A stretch of 43,719 nucleotides of DNA, from the NCBI GenBank assembly GCA_945902115.1, contig CAMDLY010000018.1:1-43719 (forward strand), given 5' to 3'. The notes under the pieces were generated by a model. The model had not been told where the DNA came from, did not search any database, and saw nothing but the letters and a program-made list of their open reading frames with translations. Below, one piece after another: positions 34,120-43,237 of the stretch. A program made the position numbers and the translations under genes. Numbering within the stretch: the stretch's first letter is position 1; every line of letters starts with the position of its first letter. This DNA is from Lishizhenia tianjinensis. GTDB taxonomy: Bacteria; Bacteroidota; Bacteroidia; Flavobacteriales_D; Crocinitomicaceae.

Positions 34120-35097
34120 ATGACCGTTATGTATAGATTATTTTCATTTGTGGCTATTGTAAGTTTTGCTTTGGTAGCATGCGTACCTGCAAAAAAATAC
34201 AATGATTTATTGAAAAAAGAGCAAGCATGTACAGAAGAATTAGAAAAATATAAATCATCCAGTAACCAATATGAGTCAGTCGCAAAAGATATGCAAACGA
34301 AATACGATGTGGCATCAAAAGAATTAGCAAAAATTAAACAGGATACGAGCGTGTTAGGCATCAAGTGGAGAGTGTTGAATAGAGATTATTTTAAACTTCA
34401 GTCGGAGTACGAATCGTTGGAAAAATCATTCGATAAATTAAAGAATTTGAGTGCTAAGGAAACTGCGGTGTTGCAAGCAGATTTAGAGGCAAAGAATAAG
34501 GAATTGCAGTCAAAAGAAGATGCATTGATCAAGTTGGATAACGAACTGAAGAACAAGCAGAAGTTATTAGAGGAAAGGGAGCGCCGTGTGAATGAACTTG
34601 AGGAGGCAATAAGGAAAAAAGATCAAGCTGTTGAATTATTAAAGGCTAAAGTCGCGAATGCCCTAAGGGGATTCGAAAATCAAGGATTAACAGTGGTTCA
34701 AAAGAATGGGAGGATTTATGTTAGTTTAGAGGCAAAGTTGTTATTTAAACCAGGAAGCACAGCGGTAGAGCAAGAAGGAAGAAAAGCACTTGTTGAACTT
34801 GGAAAGGTGTTAGAAACGGAGAAAGAATTGGAAATAGTCGTCGAAGGGCATACGGACACTGATAAAATGACGGCGGCGAGTCATCCAAGAAATAATTGGG
34901 AATTATCAGTTTTACGTGCTACGTCTGTTGTTGATATACTTCTTGCCAATTCGGCCATGAATCCAATACAAATTATGGCAGGAGGAAGAGGAGAGTTTTA
35001 TCCGGTTGATGTCAATGATAAATCAAAAAACAGAAGGATAGAAGTAATTATTTCGCCAAATCTAAACGAACTATTTGAAATAATTTCGAACGATTAA
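34120..35097 (+). CDS. OmpA-family lipoprotein with coiled coil
   Basis: 325 residues from the ATG at 34120 (ATG at 34129 is an equally possible start). Lipoprotein signal with lipobox ALVAC near residue 17-21, so Cys-21 would be lipidated. Residues about 30-185 are a long Lys/Glu-rich coiled coil (LEKSFDKLKNLSAKETAVLQADLEAKNKELQ and so on), followed by an OmpA-like peptidoglycan-binding domain (residues about 195-315) with the motifs KLLFKPGS, VEGHTDTDKM and ending NRRIEVIISP. Likely outer-membrane lipoprotein linked to peptidoglycan. Separate from the upstream operon by the terminator; its stop overlaps the convergent T9SS gene by four bases (TTAA). TATCTTCA at 34098-34105 is a possible -7 element. 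Confidence 0.9.
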   Translation: MTVMYRLFSFVAIVSFALVACVPAKKYNDLLKKEQACTEELEKYKSSSNQYESVAKDMQTKYDVASKELAKIKQDTSVLGIKWRVLNRDYFKLQSEYESLEKSFDKLKNLSAKETAVLQADLEAKNKELQSKEDALIKLDNELKNKQKLLEERERRVNELEEAIRKKDQAVELLKAKVANALRGFENQGLTVVQKNGRIYVSLEAKLLFKPGSTAVEQEGRKALVELGKVLETEKELEIVVEGHTDTDKMTAASHPRNNWELSVLRATSVVDILLANSAMNPIQIMAGGRGEFYPVDVNDKSKNRRIEVIISPNLNELFEIISND

Positions 35098-37478
35098 CGT
35101 AGGACATTTACATGTCCTGTTTTAACAGTGATATCGCCATTAATTGGTTTATATTTTAAAAGCCAGGTATATGTTCCATTTGGCACCTGAAAACCTTGGT
35201 AGGTTCCGTCCCATTCAAAAGTAGTTTCTTTTGTTTCATATATTTTTTCTCCCCATCGGTTATAAACTTCAAGTTCAATCCATTTTACACCAACGAAACT
35301 TCCAGAAAAAACATTGTTTATTCTGTCTCCGTCGGGAATAAATGTATTCGGTATGTATATATAAAATTCTTCTCTAATAAGAATGGGTTTTGTGATGCTA
35401 TCCACACACCCTTTAGCATCGGTTGCGATTAATGTAACATAATAAACGCCCGGAGAATCGTAGACATTGCTGGGATGAATAAGGCTAGACGAGCCCCCGT
35501 CACCGAAAAACCATTGATAACTATAGCCATTCGTGGTAAGGTTTTGAAAGGATATAGGTAAATTCTCGGTTGGCTGATCGGTTTGTACTATGAATTCAGC
35601 ATTCGGCTTTACCACAATCACTTGAGCAAATCCTTGTACTACAAAAGTTTGACAATCGTCAGAAACTTCTACGACATAAGTACTACTGGAATAAGGTTTT
35701 ACCCAAATTCCTGAATCAAGTGACCCATTATGCAGCCAATGATAGGTGTAGTTTCCGTATCCTCCTGATGCCTGGGCGCTGATGAATATACTATCCCCTG
35801 GACATATTTCTGGATTTGGTGTGGTGGTCACAATCAGTGGGGGACTCGTGACAGTATACAAGAGCGTATCAGTAATGGTTGAACCACAATTATCAGAAAC
35901 TGTTATGACATACGTGGTGGTAGCTGCTGGATTAATCGATAATATTGGCGCATTCGCACCGGCGATAATTACGTTGTTTTGACGCCATTGGATAGTATAA
36001 TTACCCGAGCCCCCTTCGATTATGGCAGTTAGTGTATCCTGAAGATATGGACAGATCACGGTTACATCGATTCCGAGAGAAACTTCAAGAGGTTCATAAG
36101 CGGGCACGGTAACAAGTACAGTATCATAGGCAGGGGTTGGGCTGCATTGCGCGGTTACCTGCACCCAGTAAGTTCCGGTTGAATTTGGAGAAACCATGAT
36201 ACTTGAACCTGAGGATCCATCCGGCCATAAATACGTATATGGAGCTAAACCACCTGATACGGTGGCCGTAACCTGAATGTCATCACCTGGGCAATCGATG
36301 GTGGGATTGTTTAAATTAACGTTCAGCGGTTGAATATCTTGTATAAAAAGTTCAATGCTTTCTGGTGTAGGATTCCCACAAGGGTCTTCCAATTGAAATG
36401 TTATTTGGATATTTTCCAATCCCTCAGTAAGTCCGTCAACTAGGGTGTTTAAGGAAAAACTAATATTGCTTTGTCCAGGAGCAAAACTCAACGAGGCAGG
36501 AATTCCTGTGTAATCAACCCCATTCCCTGCACTGCCAGAGATGACAAGGGGAATAGTCAGGGATGTGTTTAAATTAGAATTTCTCGTTACATCCACAGTT
36601 GCAGATACGCAGCCCTCTGCCATCCAGTCAGGATTAGAAAAAAGTTCATCACTGACTTGATAACTTATAGATACTGGGGTAATTGACGTTAAGCTATTAG
36701 CCTCTAAAAATATTCCCGAATCCCATTGCCCATCTCCAACATCCGCAACGGCTATGGCTAGATGATAAGTTTGTCCACATTGAACCTTGGATACAGCCTC
36801 CAGAACATCTGTGAATCCGTCGTATTGAATGTAAAATGGATTCGAATTATAGGGTACACTGTTGCCGTCTCCATTAAAATTGAAAAACTGAGAATTGGTA
36901 ATAGCATTGACATTATTGATACTCACAACACTTCCATTTGTTGGTAGTCGCGCAATATTTTGTATCCCAATAATTCCCGGGCCACTGATGAAAAACCCAA
37001 AAACATCGTTGTAGCCTGAGTTATTTGGCGGCGCAAATTCTGGATATTCATCCGAACCAAAAACATATTTAAACCTTACAGTGTCTGAGAATGGGATAAA
37101 GTCAAATTCTAAAATTGCGGCATTGTATGTTTGGGTGCCACCAATAATATTCGATAACAAAGCGGACCCACCAATATTATTGTCAATGCCACATCCTGGC
37201 TGATTATTTGGTCCTTGCGGTCCACTTCCGTTGTTGAATATAGTACCTGTTGTCATGACAATTCCTTGATCAATTCCAAGGTTTGTTCCGGTTGCACTGA
37301 AAGAACCTACGGCGGTAGGACTCCCATTGTATAGCACATTCGATACAGTCACTCCAGAACCTAGCAAGACATTTTGAACTAAAGAGTTTGGAGCTTGTCC
37401 AGAATTAGTCGTTAATTGAGCTATTGATACTTCGGTGAGGAAGCACAGCAAAGAAATATATAGTAAATTATTTACCAT
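35094..37478 (-). CDS. Choice-of-anchor L protein with type B T9SS sorting domain
   Basis: 794 residues. Signal peptide about 1-20 (ending VSIAQ). Residues about 25-240 form the choice-of-anchor L domain (LVQNVLLGSGVTVSNV, FDFIPFSDTVRFKYVFGSDEYPE, then DVFGFFISGPG). A Calx-beta-like segment follows, then three Ig-like repeats (CPGDDIQVTATVSGGLAPYTYLW-type openings near residues 395, 475 and 560), a PKD domain (FQNLTTNGYSYQWFFGDGG) and a type B T9SS domain opening YIYIPNTFIPDGDRINNVF and closing KTGHVNVLR. Expected to be exported by T9SS and kept at the cell surface or shed; such proteins are common adhesin-like components. No T9SS machinery genes lie in the window. Downstream of the YceI pair with a 52-base gap, so perhaps cotranscribed. 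Confidence 0.93.
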   Translation of the reverse strand: MVNNLLYISLLCFLTEVSIAQLTTNSGQAPNSLVQNVLLGSGVTVSNVLYNGSPTAVGSFSATGTNLGIDQGIVMTTGTIFNNGSGPQGPNNQPGCGIDNNIGGSALLSNIIGGTQTYNAAILEFDFIPFSDTVRFKYVFGSDEYPEFAPPNNSGYNDVFGFFISGPGIIGIQNIARLPTNGSVVSINNVNAITNSQFFNFNGDGNSVPYNSNPFYIQYDGFTDVLEAVSKVQCGQTYHLAIAVADVGDGQWDSGIFLEANSLTSITPVSISYQVSDELFSNPDWMAEGCVSATVDVTRNSNLNTSLTIPLVISGSAGNGVDYTGIPASLSFAPGQSNISFSLNTLVDGLTEGLENIQITFQLEDPCGNPTPESIELFIQDIQPLNVNLNNPTIDCPGDDIQVTATVSGGLAPYTYLWPDGSSGSSIMVSPNSTGTYWVQVTAQCSPTPAYDTVLVTVPAYEPLEVSLGIDVTVICPYLQDTLTAIIEGGSGNYTIQWRQNNVIIAGANAPILSINPAATTTYVITVSDNCGSTITDTLLYTVTSPPLIVTTTPNPEICPGDSIFISAQASGGYGNYTYHWLHNGSLDSGIWVKPYSSSTYVVEVSDDCQTFVVQGFAQVIVVKPNAEFIVQTDQPTENLPISFQNLTTNGYSYQWFFGDGGSSSLIHPSNVYDSPGVYYVTLIATDAKGCVDSITKPILIREEFYIYIPNTFIPDGDRINNVFSGSFVGVKWIELEVYNRWGEKIYETKETTFEWDGTYQGFQVPNGTYTWLLKYKPINGDITVKTGHVNVLR

Positions 37479-37530
37479 TAGCCTTTAAACGCATTTTGAC
37501 CAAAAACGTTGTGTAAATTAAGATTTTTTA

Positions 37531-39078
37531 TCAGTCCTGAAGCAGGAGGGTAAAAGAATAATTCACAAGATTACCTATAGAGGGGTCAGAGGCCATCCCA
37601 GACTTCGTCCTGTCTAGAGATCCTACGCCTTTGAGGACGGGATATTTTTTACCACCTATTAATTTAAATCCGGCCTGCTTAATCAATACGTCTACCGGTT
37701 GATTTACACCTAACATGGTAAAAACTCCCGTCACTACAAATTCACCATTTTTTTCTTTAATGGATGTTGACTTAAAATTAATGGTTGGAAATTTTTCTAA
37801 AAAAAAGTAATCAGAAGACATAAGAACCTCATCTCTTGAACTTTCAAAAGTAGATAATCCACCCACGGGAAGACTGATATTGAAGGTTGATTTAGTTAAC
37901 TCCTTGTCTATATGAATTTCTCCAGTTATTTTCTTGAAAGCACCTTTGGTTCGTGCCTCTTTTGGACCTAATTCAAAAGTAAATTCGAAGCCTTCTTTTG
38001 CAATGGAATAATCACCAATAATTTCATTGAGTGGGGAACTTTTAGCTTGCTCATAATCACTGGGGGTATTTGTGGTATTTGACTTATTATCAAAATTGGC
38101 GTTTAATCCTTGAGATTTATAATTATCATTTTGAGTGGAAAATAACCACACAGCAACAACAACTGTTAACGAAAAGAATAGCGTTGTAGATCTTAAATGC
38201 AGTGAACTTTCACATGGCCCTGCGAGGAAACTGAGCATGAAGAGAGATAGTATGAATGCTCCTTGGCCACCAAAAGAAATATTTTTACCTCCTAAGTATA
38301 GTGGAGCTATGAGTGAAAGGAAGGAAACTAGTAGAAAAAGAAGTAGTAAAAAATTTGGTCTTTTAACCTGAATAGTTGTCAGTTTCATCAAGCGGAATGC
38401 TCCCGCGGAAAGTCCAACTGCTAGAAAGCTACTAGAAGAAAGAATGGCCGATTGATTGATATAACTAATCCCAAAAAATCCGATTGACGCGCTTATAAAA
38501 AGAAGCGAATTTAGATGCAGCCTAGTTCTTTCGTCATCCGCTAGAACGAAAACAAATAATCCCAATAAAATTGCGAGTACTCCAGCAAAAGAGTAGTGAA
38601 AAAATCCAGCAAACAAAGAAATACCCATTAAATATGGCCATACCACGGACTGTATCAATTCTTCATTCATGTTCCACCATTTATTGAATATGCGTGAAAT
38701 CAAATAGCCGAGTTGAGGTAATAAGTAACCTATTATTGCGTGAATTACAAAGACGAGTGAGGAGGTATTAACATGATATTCGTTAAACGCTAGATTTTCT
38801 CCGTGAATAAAAAAGACAAGAAACGACAGTCCAATTATTATTGTCTTAAGAAGTTTGTTTCTTAAGAGGGAATTCGCCATCGTGGCGAAAATCATTAAGG
38901 TGAGAACCCAGATGGGAAACCAAGTTACTTGCTGATAGTTACGTATGGGATCTAAAAATAATGAAATGGCTAGGCAAGCCCCTAACATCGAAAATACTCG
39001 ATTGACAAGTGGATTGTCCAATTTGATGGCTGCAAAACCAAATATGGATGTCACAAATGCAAAAAGCTGTAGAACCAT
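37531..39078 (-). CDS. Polytopic membrane protein fused to a YceI domain
   Basis: 515 residues. The first ~320 residues hold about nine or ten hydrophobic membrane segments (VLQLFAFVTSIFGFAAI, LLKTIIIGLSFLVFFI, FAGVLAILLGLFVFVLA, FILSLFMLSFLAGP, LFFSLTVVVAVWLF). After a Ser/Asn-rich linker, residues about 345-515 form a YceI/lipocalin-like domain (GDYSIAKEGFEFTFELGPKEARTKGAFKKITGEI, FPTINFKSTSI, VVTGVFTMLGVNQPVDVLI, ending LVNYSFTLLLQD). YceI domains bind long polyisoprenoid lipids. A membrane domain of this kind is not the cytochrome b561 partner known in some fused YceI proteins; I see no paired haem His. Its start lies 17 bases after the stop of a stand-alone YceI gene. Confidence 0.82.
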   Translation of the reverse strand: MVLQLFAFVTSIFGFAAIKLDNPLVNRVFSMLGACLAISLFLDPIRNYQQVTWFPIWVLTLMIFATMANSLLRNKLLKTIIIGLSFLVFFIHGENLAFNEYHVNTSSLVFVIHAIIGYLLPQLGYLISRIFNKWWNMNEELIQSVVWPYLMGISLFAGFFHYSFAGVLAILLGLFVFVLADDERTRLHLNSLLFISASIGFFGISYINQSAILSSSSFLAVGLSAGAFRLMKLTTIQVKRPNFLLLLFLLVSFLSLIAPLYLGGKNISFGGQGAFILSLFMLSFLAGPCESSLHLRSTTLFFSLTVVVAVWLFSTQNDNYKSQGLNANFDNKSNTTNTPSDYEQAKSSPLNEIIGDYSIAKEGFEFTFELGPKEARTKGAFKKITGEIHIDKELTKSTFNISLPVGGLSTFESSRDEVLMSSDYFFLEKFPTINFKSTSIKEKNGEFVVTGVFTMLGVNQPVDVLIKQAGFKLIGGKKYPVLKGVGSLDRTKSGMASDPSIGNLVNYSFTLLLQD

Positions 39079-39095
39079 TTTTTAATCTAATTAAA

Positions 39096-39659
39096 TCATT
39101 TTACGAGCTCTAAGTCGGCAATTAATTGTACACCATCTGCTAATCCTCCAGAAGGCTCGCCAATGTTAAAATCACTTCTCTTAACAATTCCCGTAATCCG
39201 TAAGCCAATCGCTTCGTTCTCCCCTTTTTTTGCAACACCTGTAGACTCACCAATTAACTTTATATTTTTTGTGATACCGTGCATTGTAAAGTCTCCAGAA
39301 ATGATATATTTATTTTTAACTTTTTTGACAGAATTACTCTTAAAGGTCAATTTGGAGTATTTTTCTACATCAAAGAAATCCTCCGATCTTAGGTGGTTAT
39401 CGCGTGATTCAACACCGGTGTAGATAGATTTAGATTCGGCAGTCATCTCTACGGATGCCCCTTCCCAACTTCCATTATTTAAAGACACTGTTACATCGAA
39501 TTTATTGAATTCACCATGCACATCCACGATGCCCATATATTTGATTTTGAACCCTAGTCGAGAATGAGCTTTATCAAGAGAATATTTTACTGGGTCATCA
39601 TCCTGAAATGAGGAAAACATAGTGATAGCGAAAAGGCCAAATAGTAAAGATAGTTTCAT
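39096..39659 (-). CDS. Exported YceI-family protein
   Basis: 187 residues. Signal peptide (residues 1-17, FGLFAITMFSSFQ) followed by a complete YceI domain: YSLDKAHSRLGFKIKYMGIVDVHGEF near residues 25-50, LRSEDFFDVEKYSKLTFKSNSVKK, then SGDFTMHGITKNIKLIGE and a C-terminal strand GVQLIADLELV. YceI proteins are secreted lipocalin-like isoprenoid binders; the partner here is probably the membrane-YceI fusion 17 bases downstream. ATG at 39659; AATATTTG on the minus strand (39682-39689) is a one-mismatch -7 element. Divergent from the PfkB kinase operon. Confidence 0.93.
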   Translation of the reverse strand: MKLSLLFGLFAITMFSSFQDDDPVKYSLDKAHSRLGFKIKYMGIVDVHGEFNKFDVTVSLNNGSWEGASVEMTAESKSIYTGVESRDNHLRSEDFFDVEKYSKLTFKSNSVKKVKNKYIISGDFTMHGITKNIKLIGESTGVAKKGENEAIGLRITGIVKRSDFNIGEPSGGLADGVQLIADLELVK

Positions 39660-39751
39660 TTTTATTATTTTTAAGGTTAAGCAAATATTCGAAATATAAA
39701 GCGAAAAATGACTTCTTGTGAGACAATATATTTTTTATTTCATGCTAAATT

Positions 39752-39783
39752 TTGTTAATTCTGTGTGAAAACATGTAATCTTG
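39752..39783 (+). promoter_or_regulatory. Candidate promoter inside the YceI/PfkB gap
   Basis: TTG at 39752-39754, 21-base spacer, TAATCTTG at 39776-39783 (one mismatch to TAnnTTTG). It reads toward the strong terminator at 39851, which would make a transcript of about 85-90 bases. Confidence 0.3.
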
Positions 39784-39799
39784 GTCAATAAGTTGCGTT

Positions 39800-39844
39800 A
39801 TGAACATACCGACTGAAAAACGGTTTTCATATTTAGTAGTTTAG
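39800..39844 (+). other. Fourteen-codon open frame before a terminator
   Basis: ATG at 39800 to TAG at 39844, reading MNIPTEKRFSYLVV. It lies between the candidate promoter and the terminator at 39851. Too short to call a gene; recorded because of its position. Confidence 0.2.
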
Positions 39845-39850
39845 GTTAGA

Positions 39851-39876
39851 AAAAAAGAGGGCTTGCCCTCTTTTTT
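39851..39876. terminator. Bidirectional Rho-independent terminator
   Basis: AAAAAAGAGGGC and its complement GCCCTCTTTTTT around a two-base centre (effective loop CTTG). A run of T follows on both strands. It is between two divergent genes, where no neighbouring gene needs it, and the likely PfkB promoter element lies downstream of it. Confidence 0.85.
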
Positions 39877-39915
39877 AGTTTTGTATCCTAACAAGAAATT
39901 CCCAATCAAATTACC

Positions 39916-39923
39916 TATCTTCG
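39916..39923 (+). promoter_or_regulatory. -7 element of the PfkB-family kinase operon
   Basis: TATCTTCG, 17 bases before the ATG at 39941. Same variant as before mfd, hutI and the PpiD-like gene. Confidence 0.45.
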
Positions 39924-39940
39924 CAAAAAAAATACTCTTA

Positions 39941-40864
39941 ATGAAACTTGTTACAGTGGGCAGTGTAGCTTTTGATGCTATAGAAACTCCCTTCGGAAAA
40001 ACTGATAAAATTGTAGGCGGAGCAGGAACATTTATATCGCTATCCTCTTCATTTTTTGTTAAAAAACAGGGAATCATCTCTGTAGTAGGAGAAGATTTTC
40101 CTAAACAAGACTTGCAAGAGATGGAAGAGCGAGGCATTGATCTAAAGGGTCTTCAGGTTAAAGAAGGTGAAAAAACATTCTTTTGGTCAGGAAAATACCA
40201 CAATGACATGAACTCAAGAGATACTTTAGTCACTGAATTAAATGTTTTAGAGCATTTCGATCCCATTGTGCCAGAGGAATATCAGGGAGTACCCTACTTG
40301 ATGTTAGGAAATTTAAGTCCACAAGTTCAGCGCACTGTTATCGAGAGAATGAATGTTCGTCCTAAATTAATTGCTTTGGACACCATGAATTTTTGGATGG
40401 ATATTGCTTGGGAAGAACTTTTAAGGACTCTGTCTATGGTCGATGTTTTAATAATAAATGATGAAGAGGCCCGTCAATTGACCAAAGAATACGCCTTGAT
40501 CCGAGCAGCGAAGAAAATTAAGGCAATGGGGCCCAAATATGTAATAATTAAAAAGGGGGAACACGGAGCCTTATTATTTGGAGAGGATAATATTTTTTTC
40601 GCACCGGCTCTTCCCTTGGAAGAAGTATTTGATCCTACGGGAGCAGGTGACACGTTTGCGGGAGGTTTTATGGGATATATTGCTAAAACCGACGAAATAT
40701 CTTTTGAAAATATGAAAAGAGCTGTTGTGGCAGGTTCCGTACTAGCTTCATTCTCAGTGGAGAAATTTGGCACACAGCGTTTAAAGGAGATTACAGTTGA
40801 AGATTTTAATAAGCGTGTTCAAGAATTTATCAAGCTAACAGATTTTGAAATTAATAGCATATAA
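39941..40864 (+). CDS. PfkB-family carbohydrate/nucleoside kinase
   Basis: 307 residues from the ATG at 39941. A longer frame from 39863 adds 26 residues that would overlap the terminator and promoter, so it is rejected. N-terminal VTVGSVAFDAIETPFG with GGAGTFISLSSSFF (first PfkB signature region), and DPTGAGDTFAGGFMG near residues 230-245 carrying the catalytic Asp of the second signature. ATP-dependent phosphorylation of a sugar or nucleoside in the cytoplasm; the substrate cannot be assigned. First gene of a tight operon (two bases before the DUF349 gene). Confidence 0.88.
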   Translation: MKLVTVGSVAFDAIETPFGKTDKIVGGAGTFISLSSSFFVKKQGIISVVGEDFPKQDLQEMEERGIDLKGLQVKEGEKTFFWSGKYHNDMNSRDTLVTELNVLEHFDPIVPEEYQGVPYLMLGNLSPQVQRTVIERMNVRPKLIALDTMNFWMDIAWEELLRTLSMVDVLIINDEEARQLTKEYALIRAAKKIKAMGPKYVIIKKGEHGALLFGEDNIFFAPALPLEEVFDPTGAGDTFAGGFMGYIAKTDEISFENMKRAVVAGSVLASFSVEKFGTQRLKEITVEDFNKRVQEFIKLTDFEINSI

Positions 40865-40866
40865 CA

Positions 40867-42576
40867 ATGGATTTTACTAATTTTTTCGAACGCTTAAAGG
40901 ATTTAACTGAGCAAGAGGATGTTATAGGTATAGGTAAAGATGCGGCGGCACTAAAAATGGAGTTCGAGGATGCATTACTTGAAGCTGAAAGAGTCGATCA
41001 GGTCGCATATTTAACCGCCCAAGAAGAAGGGATAACGCATGAAAAATTTGACTTTAAATCTAAAAAAGATGAGTTTTATGTGACTTATAAGCAGTTTTCT
41101 GAGAAGAGAAAAAATCAATTGGAGTTAAAAAAAGCTCTTGAATCAGAAAATTTAAGGTTAAAAAAGGGTTTAATCAACCGATTGAAGGAGGTGATTGAAA
41201 ACGAGGAAAAAATAAGCTCTGCTTTCAATTCTTATAAAGAAATTCATGAAACTTGGAAAAAGATAGGTGAAATTCCAAGAGACGTACGTGATGAAATACA
41301 AAAAGAATATTCAAGACTTCTAGAGATTTTTTTCTACAATATTAAAATCTATAAAGAGCTCAAGGAAAATGATGTAAAGCGAAACTTCAAGTTGAAGCAG
41401 GACCTGATTTTTAAGCTTAAAAATTTACGAAACAGCACCCTTTTATTGAGAGATTTGGAGGCAACCTTGAGGATCTTGCAAGATGAATGGGAAGAAATAG
41501 GTCCAGTGCCAAACGATGATTGGGAAGAAGTAAAAAAATCATATTGGGAAGCGGTTCGTAGTGTTTATGAGAAAATAAATTTGCATTACGAAGAACAAAG
41601 AAGTGTGCTTGCTGAAAACATTAGCAGAAAGAGGAATTTAATTATTCAAATCGAAGAATTTATTAGTGAAAGTTCGGAAAACAAAACGTCTAAGGATTGG
41701 GATATTTCGAGTAAAAAAGTAATTGCAATTCAAGAGGAATGGAAGAAGGTAGGCTTTGGCACTAAAAAAGAAAATGAGGAAGTATGGAAAATATTCCGCT
41801 CCAAGTGCGATAATTTCTTCAATGCTAAAAAGCAATTTTCTCAAGGGGCCGAGGAAATATACAAAGCAAATGCCGAAGAAAAACGCAAGATAATTCAAGA
41901 AGTAGAAGCGCTTAAGACTTCAGTAGATTGGAAATATACAACGGAGAAAATAATACAGATACAAAAAAAATGGAAGAGCATTGGATCTGCCGGCCCAAAA
42001 TGGGAAAATAAATTATGGAACTCGTTTCGAGCAGATTGTGATGCTTTTTTCTTAGCAAAAGAGAAACATTACCATGATAAAGACGCCGTATTAGAGGTGA
42101 ATTTGTTGGCTAAAAAGAGCTTAATTGAATCACTTGCAGTATTAATCCTTTCTGAGGATAAACATGATGCCCTCGCGCAACTCAAGGATTTTTCTACCCG
42201 ATTTACTGAAATAGGTCATGTTCCTAGAAAAGAACAAGACACTATATACAGAAATTTCAACTCTTTAATGGATGAAAAATATAACAGTATAAAGTTGGAT
42301 GACAGCGAGAGAGAAAAAATTAATTATCAATCAAGAATCTCTTCTCTACTAGCCTCTCCCGATCGATCAAAATTATTAATCCGTGAAAGGTCTGATTTGA
42401 GGAAAGAGGTTGAACAATTAACCAAAGAAATTGCTTTATTAGAGAATAACCTCGGTTTTTTTGCAAAGTCTAAAGGAGCTGATCAATTGAGGGTGGATGT
42501 TGAAAAAAAGGTTCGAAATGCGCAAACAAAAATTACGAACATTAAGAAAAAATTAAGCATGTTGCCGAATGAATAG
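40867..42576 (+). CDS. DUF349-repeat protein
   Basis: 569 residues, strongly helical and charged, with several DUF349 repeats recognised by the pattern WKxIGxxxxxxxxxxWxxFxxxxDxFF: HETWKKIGEIPRDV, DEWEEIGPVPNDDWEEV, EEWKKVGFGTKKENEEVW and KKWKSIGSAGPKWENKLW. The ending is a coiled coil (LRKEVEQLTKEIALLENNLGFF). No membrane segment or signal, so cytoplasmic. DUF349 proteins are widespread in Bacteroidota without a known role. It starts two bases after the kinase stop and overlaps the next gene by eight bases, so it is part of a coupled operon. Confidence 0.9.
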   Translation: MDFTNFFERLKDLTEQEDVIGIGKDAAALKMEFEDALLEAERVDQVAYLTAQEEGITHEKFDFKSKKDEFYVTYKQFSEKRKNQLELKKALESENLRLKKGLINRLKEVIENEEKISSAFNSYKEIHETWKKIGEIPRDVRDEIQKEYSRLLEIFFYNIKIYKELKENDVKRNFKLKQDLIFKLKNLRNSTLLLRDLEATLRILQDEWEEIGPVPNDDWEEVKKSYWEAVRSVYEKINLHYEEQRSVLAENISRKRNLIIQIEEFISESSENKTSKDWDISSKKVIAIQEEWKKVGFGTKKENEEVWKIFRSKCDNFFNAKKQFSQGAEEIYKANAEEKRKIIQEVEALKTSVDWKYTTEKIIQIQKKWKSIGSAGPKWENKLWNSFRADCDAFFLAKEKHYHDKDAVLEVNLLAKKSLIESLAVLILSEDKHDALAQLKDFSTRFTEIGHVPRKEQDTIYRNFNSLMDEKYNSIKLDDSEREKINYQSRISSLLASPDRSKLLIRERSDLRKEVEQLTKEIALLENNLGFFAKSKGADQLRVDVEKKVRNAQTKITNIKKKLSMLPNE

Positions 42577-43237
42577 TTTTATAAATGTATTGCTCTTGTT
42601 TGTATCATTACCCATGTTTCTGTTGACGATTTTTGTGGGATTTGATTTACCTATTGAGATGTTAAGAATCCAGGCTCAAGAAATACCGCACTTAGACTAT
42701 ATTTTCGCAGGCTTTGCTGCTATTTTGTTTGCAATTTCGTTGCGAAGAACTATTCGAAGATGGTCAGGATTATATCTTGTCAATCAACGTAAAAAATATG
42801 CCTTTAATGCAGAAATAAAGTCGGAGCGAAAGAAAAGAGTTATCATCTACACCATGTTAGAGGCTGTTATTTTGGCCTATTTTGGTTATACCTATACAGC
42901 GCTAACGCCAGAAGCTTGGGCGCCGTCTGTAGTAATGTACACATTTGCCATAGAAGGTATGATTTTCTTAACCTATGGTCTTTTGGCAAGAAAGTTTAGG
43001 GTAGGTATTACATCAAAGGCTGTCTTGGTTTCGGACAGAGAAGTGAAAGTTCTATACTTTTCGGGATTGAGGCAAATCAGCATTGAACAACAATCCATTT
43101 ATTTTGAATATATCAATAATTTGCAACTGAATTTCCCGGTAGATTGTTTAGACGAAGGAAATAGGGACGAATTTTTTGGTTATTTACGCAATCAAGTGGA
43201 TGAAAACAGAGTTTTGTTTCGTATCTTAGAAAAATGA
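42569..43237 (+). CDS. Four-helix membrane protein of unknown function
   Basis: 222 residues. Four hydrophobic segments: residues about 4-26 (VLLLFVSLPMFLLTIFVGF), 40-57 (DYIFAGFAAILFAISL), 89-110 (IIYTMLEAVILAYFGYTY) and 120-138 (VVMYTFAIEGMIFLTYGLL), then a soluble C-terminus of about 80 residues (FRVGITSKAVLVSDREVKVLYFSGLRQISIEQ) resembling a small beta domain. ATG at 42569 overlaps the end of the DUF349 gene by eight bases and its stop overlaps the next start (ATGA), so all three are translationally coupled. No catalytic motif recognised. Confidence 0.78.
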   Translation: MNSFINVLLLFVSLPMFLLTIFVGFDLPIEMLRIQAQEIPHLDYIFAGFAAILFAISLRRTIRRWSGLYLVNQRKKYAFNAEIKSERKKRVIIYTMLEAVILAYFGYTYTALTPEAWAPSVVMYTFAIEGMIFLTYGLLARKFRVGITSKAVLVSDREVKVLYFSGLRQISIEQQSIYFEYINNLQLNFPVDCLDEGNRDEFFGYLRNQVDENRVLFRILEK

